64,000 bases of DNA from assembly GCA_014323545.1 (NCBI GenBank), contig CP058647.1:440001-504000 (forward strand), in the 5' to 3' direction. The DNA is from Hyphobacterium sp. CCMP332. GTDB lineage: Bacteria > Bacteroidota > Bacteroidia > Cytophagales > CCMP332. The number at the start of each line of letters is the position of its first letter. The stretch's first letter is position 1. Below are positions 46,551-56,312 of this stretch, piece after piece. Under the pieces are notes generated by a model. It did no database searches. It saw only the letters and a program-made list of their open reading frames with translations, and was not told the origin of the DNA. The translations under genes and the position numbers were made by a program.

Positions 46551-47656
46551 ATTAAGGGAATTATAACTTTAAATTTATCCTCAGCGCTTTGGATTTCAAC
46601 TTTCCTATCGGTTAAAAACTCATAACGTTTTTGAATATTTTTTAATCCTATTTCAGTCGACTCTTCTTTTTCCAGTTTTGGCTGGAGATTATTCATAACT
46701 TCAATTTTATTGTCGTCTATACTTTTAATTTCAATATAGAGTGGTTTTTTAGCCGATATTACATTGTGTTTAATGGCATTTTCAATAAGCATCTGCAAAC
46801 TCAGTGGGGCTATGTTTAAGGATTTGTATTTCTCTACGATGTTGATACTAATATGAAGGTTATTTGAAAACCGAAGTCCTACCAGATAAGTATAGGAATT
46901 AAGCAATTCCAATTCTTTTTCAAGAGAATGAATATTTTCTTTTTCCTTAAGTAAGTTTCTGTAAAGCCTGGATAGCTGCCTGATAAATTCGCTAGCCATG
47001 TCGGCATTGGTATGAACAAGTCCGGAAAGTGTATTTAAACTATTAAATAAAAAATGCGGATTAATCTGAGTCTTTAACATACCAAACTCAAAAGCCAGGT
47101 TCTCTTTCTTAAATGACTCTAACTCAGCAAGGGAAACCCTCCAGCGATTAACTAAAAAATAACTTAAATCTCCTACTACAAAAAGCAAGGTAAATACACC
47201 CACTACAATCAGATTTACAAATTCTTCTATAACATTGACATAAGTGTTTTCCCAATTAAAATATGCAATCATCACCCGAAAAAGTGCAATTAATACTATT
47301 GATAGTGTGACATCCACAAGAGCCTGGATAAAAAACCGACGAACAGGGTTTCTGTCCCAGGGAAATGAATAATTCAATTGGTCATTTATGGTTTTAAGAC
47401 TTTGATAAATCAACCAGGCAATAAATCCTGCTCCCAGGTACACCAAACCGTTTTCAAAAAGTGGGTAGTTTCTAAACTTCAGGTTTAAAATGACGTCAAT
47501 GGTAATTTTAATTATTATACCAATCGTGAAAATTGACGGAATCTTCAGGATTCTCAAAATTGGATGTGTCTGTGGATAATAAGTATTGTTCATCTCCGGC
47601 CTGAAAATACGAATATTTGGAGCAGAAAACGCATTTAGAGAATAGGACTGCGTCAT
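46547..47656 (-). CDS. LytS/YehU-type sensor histidine kinase
   Basis: 369 residues. About four membrane segments (roughly residues 40-165) are followed by a short coiled coil and the His_kinase (PF06580-type) core with H201 in LKTQINPHFLFNSLNTL. The N-box is LSLQMLIENAIKHNVIS. There is no large sensory domain, so the membrane bundle itself probably senses. ATG at 47656 is used; an internal ATG at 47593 is possible. First gene of a three-gene coupled operon. Confidence 0.9.
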   Translation of the reverse strand: MTQSYSLNAFSAPNIRIFRPEMNNTYYPQTHPILRILKIPSIFTIGIIIKITIDVILNLKFRNYPLFENGLVYLGAGFIAWLIYQSLKTINDQLNYSFPWDRNPVRRFFIQALVDVTLSIVLIALFRVMIAYFNWENTYVNVIEEFVNLIVVGVFTLLFVVGDLSYFLVNRWRVSLAELESFKKENLAFEFGMLKTQINPHFLFNSLNTLSGLVHTNADMASEFIRQLSRLYRNLLKEKENIHSLEKELELLNSYTYLVGLRFSNNLHISINIVEKYKSLNIAPLSLQMLIENAIKHNVISAKKPLYIEIKSIDDNKIEVMNNLQPKLEKEESTEIGLKNIQKRYEFLTDRKVEIQSAEDKFKVIIPLI

Positions 47657-47770
47657 GGAATTATGATTAAATCAAGCTTTCAAAATTCCACTTAATTATG
47701 GTTTTTTTTGAGAATCCCTATGGTGTACTTTAATATTTCGATAGTGAAGTTTAGATTCTCATGGGTAAAA

Positions 47771-47793
47771 AAAAGCCCTGATTTCTCAGGGCT
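47771..47793 (-). terminator. Rho-independent terminator after glnN
   Basis: AGCCCTGA and TCAGGGCT form a perfect 8-bp stem with a 4-nt loop, followed on the minus strand by eight T. It ends 6 nt from the glnN stop. Confidence 0.9.
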
Positions 47794-47799
47794 AGCATT

Positions 47800-49962
47800 T
47801 TATCGAATGAATAACATTTCACGATACTTAACCAGGGGCCAATCTTCATCGTTTACTAGCAATTCAAGTTTATCAACTGCATATCTAATCTTTTCAAAGT
47901 ATTTGCCTTTTACTTCATCACAATAGCCTATGGCTCTCTTTCTTGAATCTACAAGTTTATTCAGTTTTTTCCTTGCTTCTGTCATTTCCTTACAGTAAGT
48001 CTGGATGCTATTGATATATCCTGAAATTTCCTTAATTGTTTCCAAGGCATCCTTATTATCTATCCCCAAACCTTTTAAGCCATTGGCATTTTGAATTAAG
48101 ATGTTCTGATAATTTACGGCTGTAGGTATGACATGGTTCATAGCGAGGTCAGCCATTACACGGCTTTCAATCTGAACCTTCATGATATAGTTTTCAAGCA
48201 TGATTTCATGCCTTGCTTCCAACTCTTTTTCATGACAGACACCGTGCTTTTTATAAAGCTTGACGATCTTTTCAGACACATAAGCATCCAAAGCTCTAGG
48301 GGTGTCTTTTATATTTTCAAGACCTCTTTTAGCCGCTTCTTTTACCCATTCTTCAGAATATCCATCACCTTCAAATCGGCGTTTCTTAGAGTCTTTTATA
48401 TATTTCCTGAGTATTTCTACTATAGCTAATCTTTTTTCCTTGCCTTTTTCAGTTGCTTTTTTGTAATCTTCGTTAAACTGACTTAGCTGTTCGGCAACGA
48501 CGAGGTTAAGAGCTGTCATGGGCTGTGCTACATTGGCATCGGATCCAACGGCTCTGAATTCAAATTTGTTTCCGGTAAATGCAAAAGGCGATGTTCTGTT
48601 CCTATCTGTATTATCCAAAATAATTTCAGGAATTTTATCAATTCCCAATTTCATGTAAAGATTGTCTCCTTTTTCAATTTTTACATTGCCATTGTCCTCA
48701 AGCTCATCCAATACGGCTGTAAGCTGCTCTCCAATAAAGGCAGAAATTATTGCCGGAGGTGCTTCGTTAGCCCCAAGCCTGAAATCATTTCCCGCCGATG
48801 CGATACTCGCTCTTAAGAGGTCGGCGTATTGGTCTACAGCTTTTAGCGTACAGACAAAGAATACCAAGAATTGCAGGTTTTCTCTTGCACTGCTGCTGGG
48901 TTGAAATAAATTGACACCGGAATTGGTAATTAAAGACCAGTTATTGTGTTTTCCATTTCCATTTAATCCGGCAAATGGTTTTTCATGAAATAATACTTTT
49001 AGGTCATGCTTTTCAGCAACTTTGTTCATCACATCCATTAATAGCTGATTGTGATCTGTAGCTTTGTTAATCTCTTCAAATCTGGGTGCTACTTCAAACT
49101 GACTTGGCGCTACTTCATTATGACGGGTACTTACAGGTATTCCCAGTTTCAATGCTTCTATTTCAAAATGTCGCATAAACCGGTGAATACGAGGAGGAAT
49201 GGATCCAAAATAATGATCATCCAATTGCTGGCCTCTGGCGGGATTATGGCCAAAAACTGTTCTTCCGGCCATTACAAGATCAGGACGTGCGGCATATAAA
49301 GCCTTATCAATTACAAAATATTCCTGTTCGACACCCAAAGATGCCGTAACACGTGAAACATTTCGGTCAAATATCTTACAGGTTTCTGTGGCGGCCTTAT
49401 CAATGGCTTCAACGGCTTTCAGCAGTGGGGCTTTATAATCCAGGGCTTCTCCGGTATAAGAAACGAATACGGTTGGGATGCAAAGGGTGTGATTCATAAT
49501 GAACATTGGAGAGCTCGGATCCCATGCCGTATATCCCCTGGCCTCAAAAGTACTTCTAATGCCTCCACTCGGAAAAGATGAGGCATCGGGTTCTTGTTGA
49601 ACAAGCGCTGATCCCTTGAATTTTTCAATTTTATCGCCTGAATCAAAAAATGAATCGTGTTTCTCAGCCGTAGCGCCGGTCAGGGGTTGAAACCAATGAG
49701 TATAATGAGTAGCGGCTTTTCCTACCGCCCAGTTTCTTGCAGCTGAAGCAACCACATCGGCTGTATCTTTGTCGATTTTTGTGCCTTTGTTGATGGCCTG
49801 TTCAACTTTGTCAAAAACATCCGAAGACAGTTTAATTTTCATTTTTTCCAGATCGAAAACTTCCATCGCGAAATATTCCGAAGCTCTGTCCGATGGAGTT
49901 TCCACAAGTTTTTCCGGTCTGTTTTGGGCTAATTGTAGTGCTGTGATCCTAAATTGTGACAT
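47800..49962 (-). CDS. glnN: Glutamine synthetase, type III
   Basis: ATP-dependent assimilation of ammonia into glutamine. The 720-residue size is diagnostic for GSIII, versus about 450 for type I. Characteristic blocks are THYTHWFQPLTGATAEKHD, SSFPSGGIRSTFEARGYTAWD, EQEYFVIDK, the metal-binding ARHEIMLENY region near the end, and GLNGNGKHNNWS. Monocistronic, with its own terminator and a palindrome in the promoter region. Confidence 0.95.
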   Translation of the reverse strand: MSQFRITALQLAQNRPEKLVETPSDRASEYFAMEVFDLEKMKIKLSSDVFDKVEQAINKGTKIDKDTADVVASAARNWAVGKAATHYTHWFQPLTGATAEKHDSFFDSGDKIEKFKGSALVQQEPDASSFPSGGIRSTFEARGYTAWDPSSPMFIMNHTLCIPTVFVSYTGEALDYKAPLLKAVEAIDKAATETCKIFDRNVSRVTASLGVEQEYFVIDKALYAARPDLVMAGRTVFGHNPARGQQLDDHYFGSIPPRIHRFMRHFEIEALKLGIPVSTRHNEVAPSQFEVAPRFEEINKATDHNQLLMDVMNKVAEKHDLKVLFHEKPFAGLNGNGKHNNWSLITNSGVNLFQPSSSARENLQFLVFFVCTLKAVDQYADLLRASIASAGNDFRLGANEAPPAIISAFIGEQLTAVLDELEDNGNVKIEKGDNLYMKLGIDKIPEIILDNTDRNRTSPFAFTGNKFEFRAVGSDANVAQPMTALNLVVAEQLSQFNEDYKKATEKGKEKRLAIVEILRKYIKDSKKRRFEGDGYSEEWVKEAAKRGLENIKDTPRALDAYVSEKIVKLYKKHGVCHEKELEARHEIMLENYIMKVQIESRVMADLAMNHVIPTAVNYQNILIQNANGLKGLGIDNKDALETIKEISGYINSIQTYCKEMTEARKKLNKLVDSRKRAIGYCDEVKGKYFEKIRYAVDKLELLVNDEDWPLVKYREMLFIR

Positions 49963-50001
49963 TTTTTAATCTTTTTTTTGTGCTATGGGTAATTTTTAAA
50001 C

Positions 50002-50023
50002 CAAAAATACATTGTTTTACAAT
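50002..50023 (-). promoter_or_regulatory. Putative glnN promoter: -7 box with overlapping palindrome
   Basis: On the minus strand TATTTTTG (50002-50009) fits TAnnTTTG. Directly upstream lies ATTGT-TTT-ACAAT (50011-50023), a 5-bp inverted repeat positioned in the spacer between -7 and -33, where a repressor could bind. The distance to the glnN ATG is about 40 bp. Confidence 0.4.
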
Positions 50024-50130
50024 TATTCTTCTCTATTAGGGTATTTTTTTATCCACATTTCAACATTTTATTAATTTTAATTATTCCAATTGAACAAATA
50101 AGCCAATTTACCCCATTCGTATTTTATTTT

Positions 50131-50138
50131 TAATTTTG
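50131..50138 (+). promoter_or_regulatory. Putative -7 box for mtaB
   Basis: TAATTTTG fits the -7 consensus and lies 8 nt before the ATG, implying a very short leader. Weak on its own. Confidence 0.4.
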
Positions 50139-50146
50139 CCGGCCCA

Positions 50147-51466
50147 ATGAAAAAGGTTGCTTTTTACACATTAGGCTGCAAGTTGAATTTCTCAGAAACC
50201 TCTACCATTTCTTCAATGTTTGAAGAAAAAGGTTATGAAAAAGTTGCTTTTCATAATGCTGCCGATGTTTATATTATTAATACTTGTTCAGTCACAGATA
50301 ATGCGGATAAAAAATGCCGGAAAGTTGTTCGGGAAGCTTTAAATCATTCCAACAATCCATTTATTGCAATAATTGGGTGTTATGCTCAGCTTAAACCGCA
50401 GGAAATTGCTGACATTCCCGGTGTAGATGCCGTTTTGGGGGCATCTGAAAAATTTCAACTTTTTGATTTATTGGGAGAATTTGAAAAAAGTGAAGCAACA
50501 AAAGTTTTTGCTAGTGATATAAAAGAGGCTAAAAAATTCAACCACTCCTACTCCATTCATGACAGAACCAGAACATTTCTCAAAGTACAGGATGGCTGTA
50601 ATTATAAATGCGCCTTTTGCACCATTCCATTGGCAAGAGGTAAAAGCAGAAGTGACAGCATTGAAAATATTGTAAATGCAGCTGAAAATATAGCGGAAGG
50701 AGAAACCAGAGAAATTGTACTCACAGGAGTCAATATAGGTGATTTTGGAATTCAGAATGGAAAACGAAAAGAACGATTTATTGAATTAATACAAGAACTG
50801 GATAAAGTTGATGGAATTGACAGATTCAGGATTTCATCAATCGAACCCAATTTGTTGAGTAATGAAATAATTGAGTTTGTTGCCGATTCGGATAAATTCA
50901 TGCCTCATTTTCATATCCCTTTGCAGTCAGGTTCAGATGCGATTTTAGAAAAAATGCGCAGACGGTATAAAACCGATCTCTACAGACAACGCGTGAGCAA
51001 AATAAGAGAACTTATGCCGCATGCCGGAATTGGGGTTGATGTAATTACCGGTTTCCCTGGAGAAAACGAAGAAGAGTTTTTGAAGACCTATCATTTTTTG
51101 AATGAACTGGATGTATCTTACCTTCATGTCTTTACATTTTCAGAACGTGACAATACGGATGCAATCAAAATGGATGGGGTAATACCAGTTAAGGATAGAC
51201 AGCGACGTTCAAAAATGCTTCGAAACCTTTCACAAAAAAAGAAAAGAGCTTTTTACGAAAGACATATAAATTATATTTCCGAAGTACTTTACGAAGCAGA
51301 TATTGAAGATGGAAAAATTTCGGGTTTCACTGATAATTATATAAGATTTGAAACAGAATTTGATCCGCTTCTTATCAATGAAATTCAAAAAGTGAAAATT
51401 ACATCTATTGGGGAAAACCAAATGGCACGCGGTTTTGGAATAATTGCAGAAAATATGGTCATTTGA
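50147..51466 (+). CDS. mtaB: tRNA t6A37 methylthiotransferase
   Basis: Radical-SAM enzyme that converts t6A37 to ms2t6A37. It has an N-terminal UPF0004 domain with three cluster cysteines (TLGCKLN, NTCSVTD, IIGCYAQ), a radical-SAM motif C151-x3-C155-x2-C158 (DGCNYKCAFC) and a C-terminal TRAM-like domain. Length 439 fits MtaB rather than MiaB or RimO. Together with tsaC at 30219 it gives two steps of the same tRNA modification. Confidence 0.94.
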   Translation: MKKVAFYTLGCKLNFSETSTISSMFEEKGYEKVAFHNAADVYIINTCSVTDNADKKCRKVVREALNHSNNPFIAIIGCYAQLKPQEIADIPGVDAVLGASEKFQLFDLLGEFEKSEATKVFASDIKEAKKFNHSYSIHDRTRTFLKVQDGCNYKCAFCTIPLARGKSRSDSIENIVNAAENIAEGETREIVLTGVNIGDFGIQNGKRKERFIELIQELDKVDGIDRFRISSIEPNLLSNEIIEFVADSDKFMPHFHIPLQSGSDAILEKMRRRYKTDLYRQRVSKIRELMPHAGIGVDVITGFPGENEEEFLKTYHFLNELDVSYLHVFTFSERDNTDAIKMDGVIPVKDRQRRSKMLRNLSQKKKRAFYERHINYISEVLYEADIEDGKISGFTDNYIRFETEFDPLLINEIQKVKITSIGENQMARGFGIIAENMVI

Positions 51467-51528
51467 TTTTCCTGATTACAGTAAAAACACCTACATCCGG
51501 CGAATCGGCTAACACTAAATATCCCTCA

Positions 51529-53334
51529 ATGAGAAACCTAGTCATAATTTTTATTGCAGTATTTCTTTTTTCATGTGAATTTCAGAAAGAAGAACAAAAT
51601 AATGTAAAAGAAGAAGCCCAGGCCTTCCTCGATGCCTATACTGCCGAGTTTGTTGATCTTTATTATGCTTCAAGTGAAGCACAGTGGAAAGCGAATACGA
51701 TGATCATCGAAGGCGATACTGAAATACAAAAAGCTGTAAATGCTGCCGATGAAGCACTTGCAGAATTCACAGGTAAAAAAGAGAATATTGAAAAAGCGAG
51801 AAAATACCTGGAAATTCAAGATCAACTCGAGCCACTACAAGTCAAACAATTTGAGTCAATACTGTACATGGCAGCCAATAACCCAGCAACTGTTTCAGAT
51901 TTAGTTAAAAAACGAATTGCGGCAGAAAACGCCCAAAATGAAAAACTATTTGGTTTTGACTTTCAGATTGACGGGCGTTCCCTGAGCACCAATGAAATTG
52001 ATAATATTCTTAAAACCGAAAATTCTGTAGAAAAGCGTTTGAAAGCATGGGAATGTTCAAAGGAAGTTGGCAAAGAGTTAAAAATAGGTCTGAAAGAATT
52101 GAGAAATCTCCGAAATCAGACAGTACAGGCTCTGGGTTATGATGATTATTTCACTTATCAGGTTTCAGATTATGGAATGACAGTTAAAGAAATGATGCAA
52201 ATGAATAAGCAGCTTATAAGTGATGTTTGGCCACTATACAGGGAATTACATACTTATATGCGATATGAGCTTGCAGATAAATTTGGAAGGGATGTGCCGG
52301 TAATGTTGCCTGCACACTGGCTACCAAACCGTTGGGGACAGGATTGGTCTGCAGAAGTAGAAGTGGATGGCATTGATCTGGATGGAATACTGGAAGAGAA
52401 AGGTTCACAATGGTTGGTAGAACAATCAGAAAGATTTTATGTGAGCATGGGTTTTGATTCACTACCTCAGAGTTTTTACGAATTATCAGACCTCTACCCT
52501 CTGGCTGCTGACGCTAATCACAAAAAGAACAACCACGCTTCGGCCTGGCATATGGATTTGAAAAATGATGTGAGATCACTGATGTCTGTAGAACCCAACG
52601 CTGAATGGTATGAAACCACGCATCACGAATTGGGGCATATCTATTACTACATGGAATACAGTAATCCGAACGTCCCGATTTTACTTAGAGAAGGCGCCAA
52701 TCGCGCTTATCACGAAGCCATAGGAAGTATGTTAGGTCTGGCAGCTATGCAAAAGCCTTTTTTAGAAAATCTGGATCTGGTTCCGGAAGGTGTAGAAACG
52801 GATGAAACAAAAACACTATTAAAAGAGGCCCTTAATTATATTGTATTTATACCTTTTTCGGCGGGAACAATGACTCATTTTGAACACGATTTATATGTGG
52901 ACAGCATTCCGGAAACCGAATTTAATGAAAGATGGTGGGAATATGTGAATACCTTTCAGGGGATTACAGCTCCAAATGAAAGAGGCGAGGACTATTGCGA
53001 TGCAGCCTCAAAAACGCATATAAACAACGACGCCGCTCAATATTATGATTATGCATTGTCTTATGTACTTCTGTTCCAGTTCCATAATCACATAGCTGAA
53101 AACATCCTCAAGCAAGATCCAAGAGCTACGAATTACTATGGAAATACGGAAGTAGGAAATTTCCTTCATGAAGTTTTATCCCCAGGCGCCACCAGAGACT
53201 GGAGAGATTTATTAAAACAAACCACCGGAGAAGACATCAATGCCAAAGCAATGCTAAATTATTTTGCTCCTCTGATGGATTATTTGAAAGAGGTAAATCA
53301 TGGAAGGGAGCATACCCTGCCTGAGACAGTCTAG
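51529..53334 (+). CDS. M2-family peptidyl-dipeptidase (ACE-like) lipoprotein
   Basis: Releases dipeptides from peptide C-termini. From the ATG at 51529 it has 601 residues with a lipoprotein signal (VFLFSC). The zinc motif is HHELGH (HExxH = H366 to H370), followed by the third ligand region HEAIGSM. Typical M2 phrases include LPAHWLPNRWGQDW and FIPFSAGTMTHFEHDLY. Attached to an envelope membrane, facing the periplasm or outside. An upstream in-frame ATG at 51463 overlaps mtaB and would bury the signal peptide. Confidence 0.93.
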   Translation: MRNLVIIFIAVFLFSCEFQKEEQNNVKEEAQAFLDAYTAEFVDLYYASSEAQWKANTMIIEGDTEIQKAVNAADEALAEFTGKKENIEKARKYLEIQDQLEPLQVKQFESILYMAANNPATVSDLVKKRIAAENAQNEKLFGFDFQIDGRSLSTNEIDNILKTENSVEKRLKAWECSKEVGKELKIGLKELRNLRNQTVQALGYDDYFTYQVSDYGMTVKEMMQMNKQLISDVWPLYRELHTYMRYELADKFGRDVPVMLPAHWLPNRWGQDWSAEVEVDGIDLDGILEEKGSQWLVEQSERFYVSMGFDSLPQSFYELSDLYPLAADANHKKNNHASAWHMDLKNDVRSLMSVEPNAEWYETTHHELGHIYYYMEYSNPNVPILLREGANRAYHEAIGSMLGLAAMQKPFLENLDLVPEGVETDETKTLLKEALNYIVFIPFSAGTMTHFEHDLYVDSIPETEFNERWWEYVNTFQGITAPNERGEDYCDAASKTHINNDAAQYYDYALSYVLLFQFHNHIAENILKQDPRATNYYGNTEVGNFLHEVLSPGATRDWRDLLKQTTGEDINAKAMLNYFAPLMDYLKEVNHGREHTLPETV

Positions 53335-53377
53335 CACCAAAAAAATGTAACTATCTCCGCATTAAATGGGCGGTCTT

Positions 53378-53953
53378 TTATTTTTTATTTTCTCTTTCTT
53401 TTATCTGACTTTTTAAATCCTCAAACCAAGCCTCTCCAAATCTCCTAATGAGTGCTTCTTTTAGAAAAAAATAAAGAGGTTGATTCATTTTTTTACCCAA
53501 TTCACATGCCGGAGCACATATGCCCCATTTGTGATAATTGAGTGCCAGGAATTTGGGATACTGGACTTCCCTGATCGGATATAGATGACAAGAAACAGGT
53601 TTTCGAAAATTCGATTTACCATCTTTCCATGCCTTTTCAATTCCACAGGCCAATTTTCCGTCCTCTTCATAAATGGCATATGCACATTCTTTACCACCTA
53701 TTGTAGGTGTCGAATATTCCCCATCGGGATCAAGTACAAATAAACCTTGTCGATCCAATTCAGCTTTTCCTTCTTCTGATAAATAAGGTCTTATGTTATT
53801 TTTCTCACCTTCAAGAATACTGAGCTCTTCCTTCTTTAATGGAGCACCTAATTCTCCTTCAACACAACATGCCCCTTTGCATTTTTCAAGGTCACAAATG
53901 AAGCATTCTTCAGCGATTTCATCGCTCACATAAATATCTCCAACGATGTACAA
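53378..53953 (-). CDS. DUF3109 family cysteine-rich protein
   Basis: 191 residues with two Cys clusters: CFICDLEKCKGACCVEG near the start, and later CGIEKAWKDGK, CHLYPI and CAPACELGKK. The pattern suggests an Fe-S or zinc site. It matches DUF3109 (YkgJ-like), function unknown. Cytoplasmic, monocistronic. Confidence 0.85.
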   Translation of the reverse strand: MYIVGDIYVSDEIAEECFICDLEKCKGACCVEGELGAPLKKEELSILEGEKNNIRPYLSEEGKAELDRQGLFVLDPDGEYSTPTIGGKECAYAIYEEDGKLACGIEKAWKDGKSNFRKPVSCHLYPIREVQYPKFLALNYHKWGICAPACELGKKMNQPLYFFLKEALIRRFGEAWFEDLKSQIKERENKK

Positions 53954-54021
53954 CAGAAATCTATTTTTTTACAAAACTAGCAATAAAATTTCCATAGATT
54001 TGTCTCGATTGCAGATAGATA

Positions 54022-56292
54022 ATGGGTTTGAATTTAGACGTACTTAACGAAGCACAAAAAGCAGCAGTTTTACAAAAAGAGGGCCCGATGATGATCATCG
54101 CCGGAGCCGGTTCAGGAAAGACTAGAGTCCTGACATTTAGGATAGCACATCTAATGGATCAGGGTGTGGATAGTTTTAATATTCTGGCACTCACCTTTAC
54201 CAATAAAGCGGCCAGGGAAATGCGCAATCGAATTGAAACTGAAGTGGGCAATGAAGCCAGAAACCTTTGGATGGGCACTTTCCATTCTGTATTTGCAAGG
54301 ATACTCAGAGCTGAAGGAGCAAAACTGGGATATCCTAGTAACTTCACTATTTACGACACCGATGATTCAAAATCTCTAATCAAAAGTATTGTAAAGGAAT
54401 TTAACCTTGACGACAAGTTGTACAAGGCGAATGTTGTATTAAATAGAATTTCAGCCGCTAAATCAAGGTTGATTTCTTCCCAGCAATACATCGATGACCC
54501 TATTTATTTATCGGAAGACACAGAAATGCAAAGACCAGAAATTGGAAGAATTTACAAAGCATATGCGGAGCGGTGTTTTAAGTCATCTGCGATGGATTTT
54601 GATGATCTTCTTTTCAATACGCACGTTCTTTTCCACAATCATATTGATGTTCTGAACAAGTATCAGGATCGCTTTAAATACGTATTGGTAGATGAGTTTC
54701 AGGACACAAATTATTCGCAATATTTAATTACCCGAAAACTTGCCTCAAGATATCAAAACATTTGTGTTGTCGGTGATGATGCCCAAAGCATATATGCTTT
54801 TAGGGGTGCTGACATTACGAATATTCTGAATTTTGAAAAAGATTATGACGATTTAAAGGTTTTCAAGCTCGAACAAAACTATCGATCCACCAAAATAATA
54901 GTAGAGGCCGCCAATGCTGTTATCAAAAACAATACAGCCCAACTACCTAAAAAAGTATGGACAAGCAATGATGATGGTGATTACATAGAACTGATTCGAG
55001 CTACTTCAGACAATGAAGAAGCCAGAATTATTGCGAGTCAAATCTTTCAAAATAAAATGAATGAACAGCTTAACAACAGCGATTTCGCCATTTTATATCG
55101 AACGAATGCACAATCAAGAAGCATGGAGGAGGCTCTGAGAAAAATAAATATTCCATACCGCATTTATGGAGGTTTGTCATTTTATCAGAGAAAAGAAATA
55201 AAAGATGTAATTGCTTATATCAGGTTCGTTGTCAATCACAATGATGAAGAGGCCTTTAAAAGAATTATAAATTGGCCTAAACGAGGCATCGGCAACACCT
55301 CAATTGCAAAACTGATTGTAGCCGCTAATGAAAATAATACAAGTATTTGGGAAGCCTGTAAAATGGCAAATAAAATATTCCCTCAAAGGACTGCTACAGC
55401 ATTATCAAACTTTGTTACGCTGATCGAAAGCATGTCCATTGATATGGATAAACGAGATGCACACGAGGCAGCTGAAATTATAGTGAAGCGCTCTGGCCTT
55501 ATGAAAGAATATTATGAAGACAAAACCATGGAAGGCATTGCCAGGTATGAAAATATCCAGGAATTGCTCAATGGTATAAAAGAATTTGTGGACAATCCCG
55601 AAACCGAAGACAAATCACTTGGTTCATACCTCCAACAAATAGCTTTATTGACTGATCAGGATAATGACGATGGCAGCAGCGACAGGGTCACACTTATGAC
55701 AATCCATTCGGCAAAAGGTCTGGAATTTAAACATGTTCATATTGTTGGATTAGAAGAAGATTTATTTCCATCTGCCATGATGCTAAGCAGTCGCGCAGAT
55801 CTGGAGGAAGAAAGACGCCTATTTTATGTGGCCATAACCCGTGCAGAAAAAAAATTAACGCTATCTTATGCGTTGAGCAGATACAGGTATGGCACGCTAC
55901 ATAGCTGCGAACCATCCAGATTTTTAGATGAAGTGGATCCGAGATTCTTAAAAGTAACGGAAAGGTCGATTCCAAAGGGTCCACCGGATTTTAACATTCC
56001 ACCAAAATTCAGAAAAACAAACAAACCCGGCGAACTGCCTAAAACAGCTGCTCGAAATCTAAGACCATTGGCCAAAAAAGTGGTATCCAATTACAAAGTT
56101 CCAAATGATTTTGAACCCAGTAATACTGAAAATCTGGCCGAAGGTATGAAAGTAGAACATCCAAAATTTGGCTTTGGAAAGGTTAAAAAGGTCGAATCTT
56201 ATCAAAATCAGCGAAAAGCAATGATATACTTCGATAATTTTGGTGAAAAAACTTTATTACTTAGCTTTGCTAAGCTTAAAATTCATTCCTAG
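54022..56292 (+). CDS. uvrD: UvrD/PcrA-type superfamily 1A DNA helicase
   Basis: 3'-5' helicase for repair and replication. Motif I is GAGSGKT (28-34), Ia LTFTNKAAREM, II VLVDEFQDTN, III GDDAQSIYAFRGADI, IV YRSTKII, V MTIHSAKGLEFKHV and VI YVAITRAEKKL. The last 50 residues form the PcrA-type C-terminal Tudor-like region (KVEHPKFGFGKVKKVE). At 756 residues it is complete. The DUF4290 gene starts 20 nt after the stop. Confidence 0.96.
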   Translation: MGLNLDVLNEAQKAAVLQKEGPMMIIAGAGSGKTRVLTFRIAHLMDQGVDSFNILALTFTNKAAREMRNRIETEVGNEARNLWMGTFHSVFARILRAEGAKLGYPSNFTIYDTDDSKSLIKSIVKEFNLDDKLYKANVVLNRISAAKSRLISSQQYIDDPIYLSEDTEMQRPEIGRIYKAYAERCFKSSAMDFDDLLFNTHVLFHNHIDVLNKYQDRFKYVLVDEFQDTNYSQYLITRKLASRYQNICVVGDDAQSIYAFRGADITNILNFEKDYDDLKVFKLEQNYRSTKIIVEAANAVIKNNTAQLPKKVWTSNDDGDYIELIRATSDNEEARIIASQIFQNKMNEQLNNSDFAILYRTNAQSRSMEEALRKINIPYRIYGGLSFYQRKEIKDVIAYIRFVVNHNDEEAFKRIINWPKRGIGNTSIAKLIVAANENNTSIWEACKMANKIFPQRTATALSNFVTLIESMSIDMDKRDAHEAAEIIVKRSGLMKEYYEDKTMEGIARYENIQELLNGIKEFVDNPETEDKSLGSYLQQIALLTDQDNDDGSSDRVTLMTIHSAKGLEFKHVHIVGLEEDLFPSAMMLSSRADLEEERRLFYVAITRAEKKLTLSYALSRYRYGTLHSCEPSRFLDEVDPRFLKVTERSIPKGPPDFNIPPKFRKTNKPGELPKTAARNLRPLAKKVVSNYKVPNDFEPSNTENLAEGMKVEHPKFGFGKVKKVESYQNQRKAMIYFDNFGEKTLLLSFAKLKIHS

Positions 56293-56312
56293 ATTTTAAT
56301 TCCAAACATTTA

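Noticed and set aside
51463-51528. Upstream start for the M2 peptidase
   Set aside because: It overlaps mtaB and would put 22 polar residues before a clear lipoprotein signal.
53340-53377. Terminator between the M2 peptidase and DUF3109 genes
   Set aside because: CCGCATT and AATGGGCGG pair only imperfectly and no T-run follows in the useful direction.
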